Below are positions 63,956-64,000 of a stretch of 64,000 nt of DNA, in pieces. The position numbers and the translations under genes were made by a program. The DNA lies in assembly GCA_963680875.1 (NCBI GenBank), contig OY804589.1:30792962-30856961 (forward strand). Direction: 5' to 3'. How positions within the stretch are numbered: the first letter of the stretch is position 1; each line of letters starts with the position of its first letter. The notes beneath the pieces are model-generated. The model worked only from the letters and a program-made list of their open reading frames with translations. It was not told the origin of the DNA and made no database searches. The DNA comes from Bathymodiolus brooksi (taxonomy: Eukaryota > Mollusca > Bivalvia > Mytilida > Modiolidae).

Positions 63956-64000
63956 TAAGGTATTTGGTTATTCGGGCCGCCATGGGGACCGGCAGGGAGT
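63956..64000 (+). repeat. Start of the next monomer, cut by the window edge
   Basis: The 45 bases (TAAGGTATTTGGTT to GGCAGGGAGT) match the start of the r2 class. The array therefore continues beyond the window, with Y copy 6 expected next. Confidence 0.9.

Larger units (their letters stand above)
1..64000 (+). repeat. 561-bp satellite DNA array, 114 full monomers, uninterrupted
   Basis: The window is a continuous head-to-tail tandem array. Monomer starts (second T of TTAAGG/TTAATG) recur at 1, 563, 1125, 1686, 2247, 2808, 3370, 3932 and so on to 63394 and 63956, with spacing 559-563 bp apart from two 547-bp monomers. Every monomer carries the landmarks GCCATGGGGACCGG, AAGCAGAGACATGTAC, AAGCAGAGG and a CATATTGGTTTTT block in the same order, with minor variants. 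Left-type monomers (mainly 1-28,190 and 34,231-45,010) have CGACAATTGAGCCATAAT and ACCTCTTACTTGG. Right-type monomers more often have CGAAAATTGAGCTATAAT and TTCTGACTTGG or CCTCTGACTTGG. No non-satellite sequence was found. This is typical of eukaryotic (peri)centromeric or heterochromatic satellites. The family and host are not recognised. Confidence 0.98.

Noticed and set aside
1..64000. CRISPR array
   Set aside because: The repeat unit is about 561 bp with no short direct repeats separated by unique spacers, and there are no cas genes.
1..64000. Tandem rDNA, tRNA or 5S gene cluster
   Set aside because: No rRNA motifs, no tRNA A/B-box pair of the GGTTCGANTCC type, and no 5S internal control region were seen in either strand of the monomer.
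1..64000. Tandem transposon, SINE or retroelement origin of the monomer
   Set aside because: No terminal inverted repeats, no target-site duplications, no poly-A tail, and no transposase or reverse-transcriptase frames. The internal threefold structure explains the unit better.
1..64000. Equating the ~187-bp subunit with a named fish or plant centromeric satellite of similar length
   Set aside because: Length alone is not evidence. I could not recall a sequence match and cannot run a search.

Overview
The whole window is one tandem satellite DNA array. It holds 114 complete head-to-tail monomers of about 561 bp (range 547-563), plus a 45-bp start of a 115th at the right edge. All monomers lie in the same orientation. 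I see no inversion, no transposon insertion, no unique sequence, no RNA gene and no protein gene that I can support. The window starts and ends inside the array. An array this long, this homogeneous and this deeply nested points to a eukaryotic chromosome and to centromeric, pericentromeric or other heterochromatic DNA. I do not recognise the satellite family or the species, and nothing here looks prokaryotic or viral.

Monomer architecture (phase taken at the TTAAGG/TTAATG site, with the monomer starting at its second T). Each 561-bp monomer is itself an ancient trimer of subunits of 179, 187 and 196 bp, called A, B and C here. Each subunit begins with an ungapped 68-bp core running from AAGCAGAG to ACCGGAAG, with exactly 60 bp between the two landmarks in all three. 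Hand alignment gives B/C about 81% identity, A/B about 56% and A/C about 54%.

Layout. (1) 1-12,913: 'left-type' monomers with an 11-mer higher-order repeat (HOR, 6,176 bp; second copy lacks the last monomer) that contains a nested 4-mer (2,245 bp). (2) 12,914-19,653: a 7-mer HOR (3,932 bp), one full and one partial copy. (3) 19,654-34,228 and 34,229-50,487: two near-identical copies of a 26-monomer, 14,575-bp block. Each goes from left-type monomers through a run of 1,121-bp dimers into divergent 'right-type' monomers, and the switch happens inside a single chimeric monomer. Copy 2 carries one extra 4-mer and lacks one terminal monomer. (4) 50,488-64,000: right-type monomers in 3-mer HORs. 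A 1,682-bp unit occurs four times, is interrupted by two copies of a different 1,686-bp trimer, then resumes.

There are no genes working together here. The biology is repeat evolution by unequal exchange, with several crossover intervals resolved to about 15-120 bp, and possible protein-binding motifs fixed in the repeat. Chief among these are a CENP-B-box-like 17-mer confined to one right-type monomer class, and a YY1-like plus ETS-like motif pair once per monomer.
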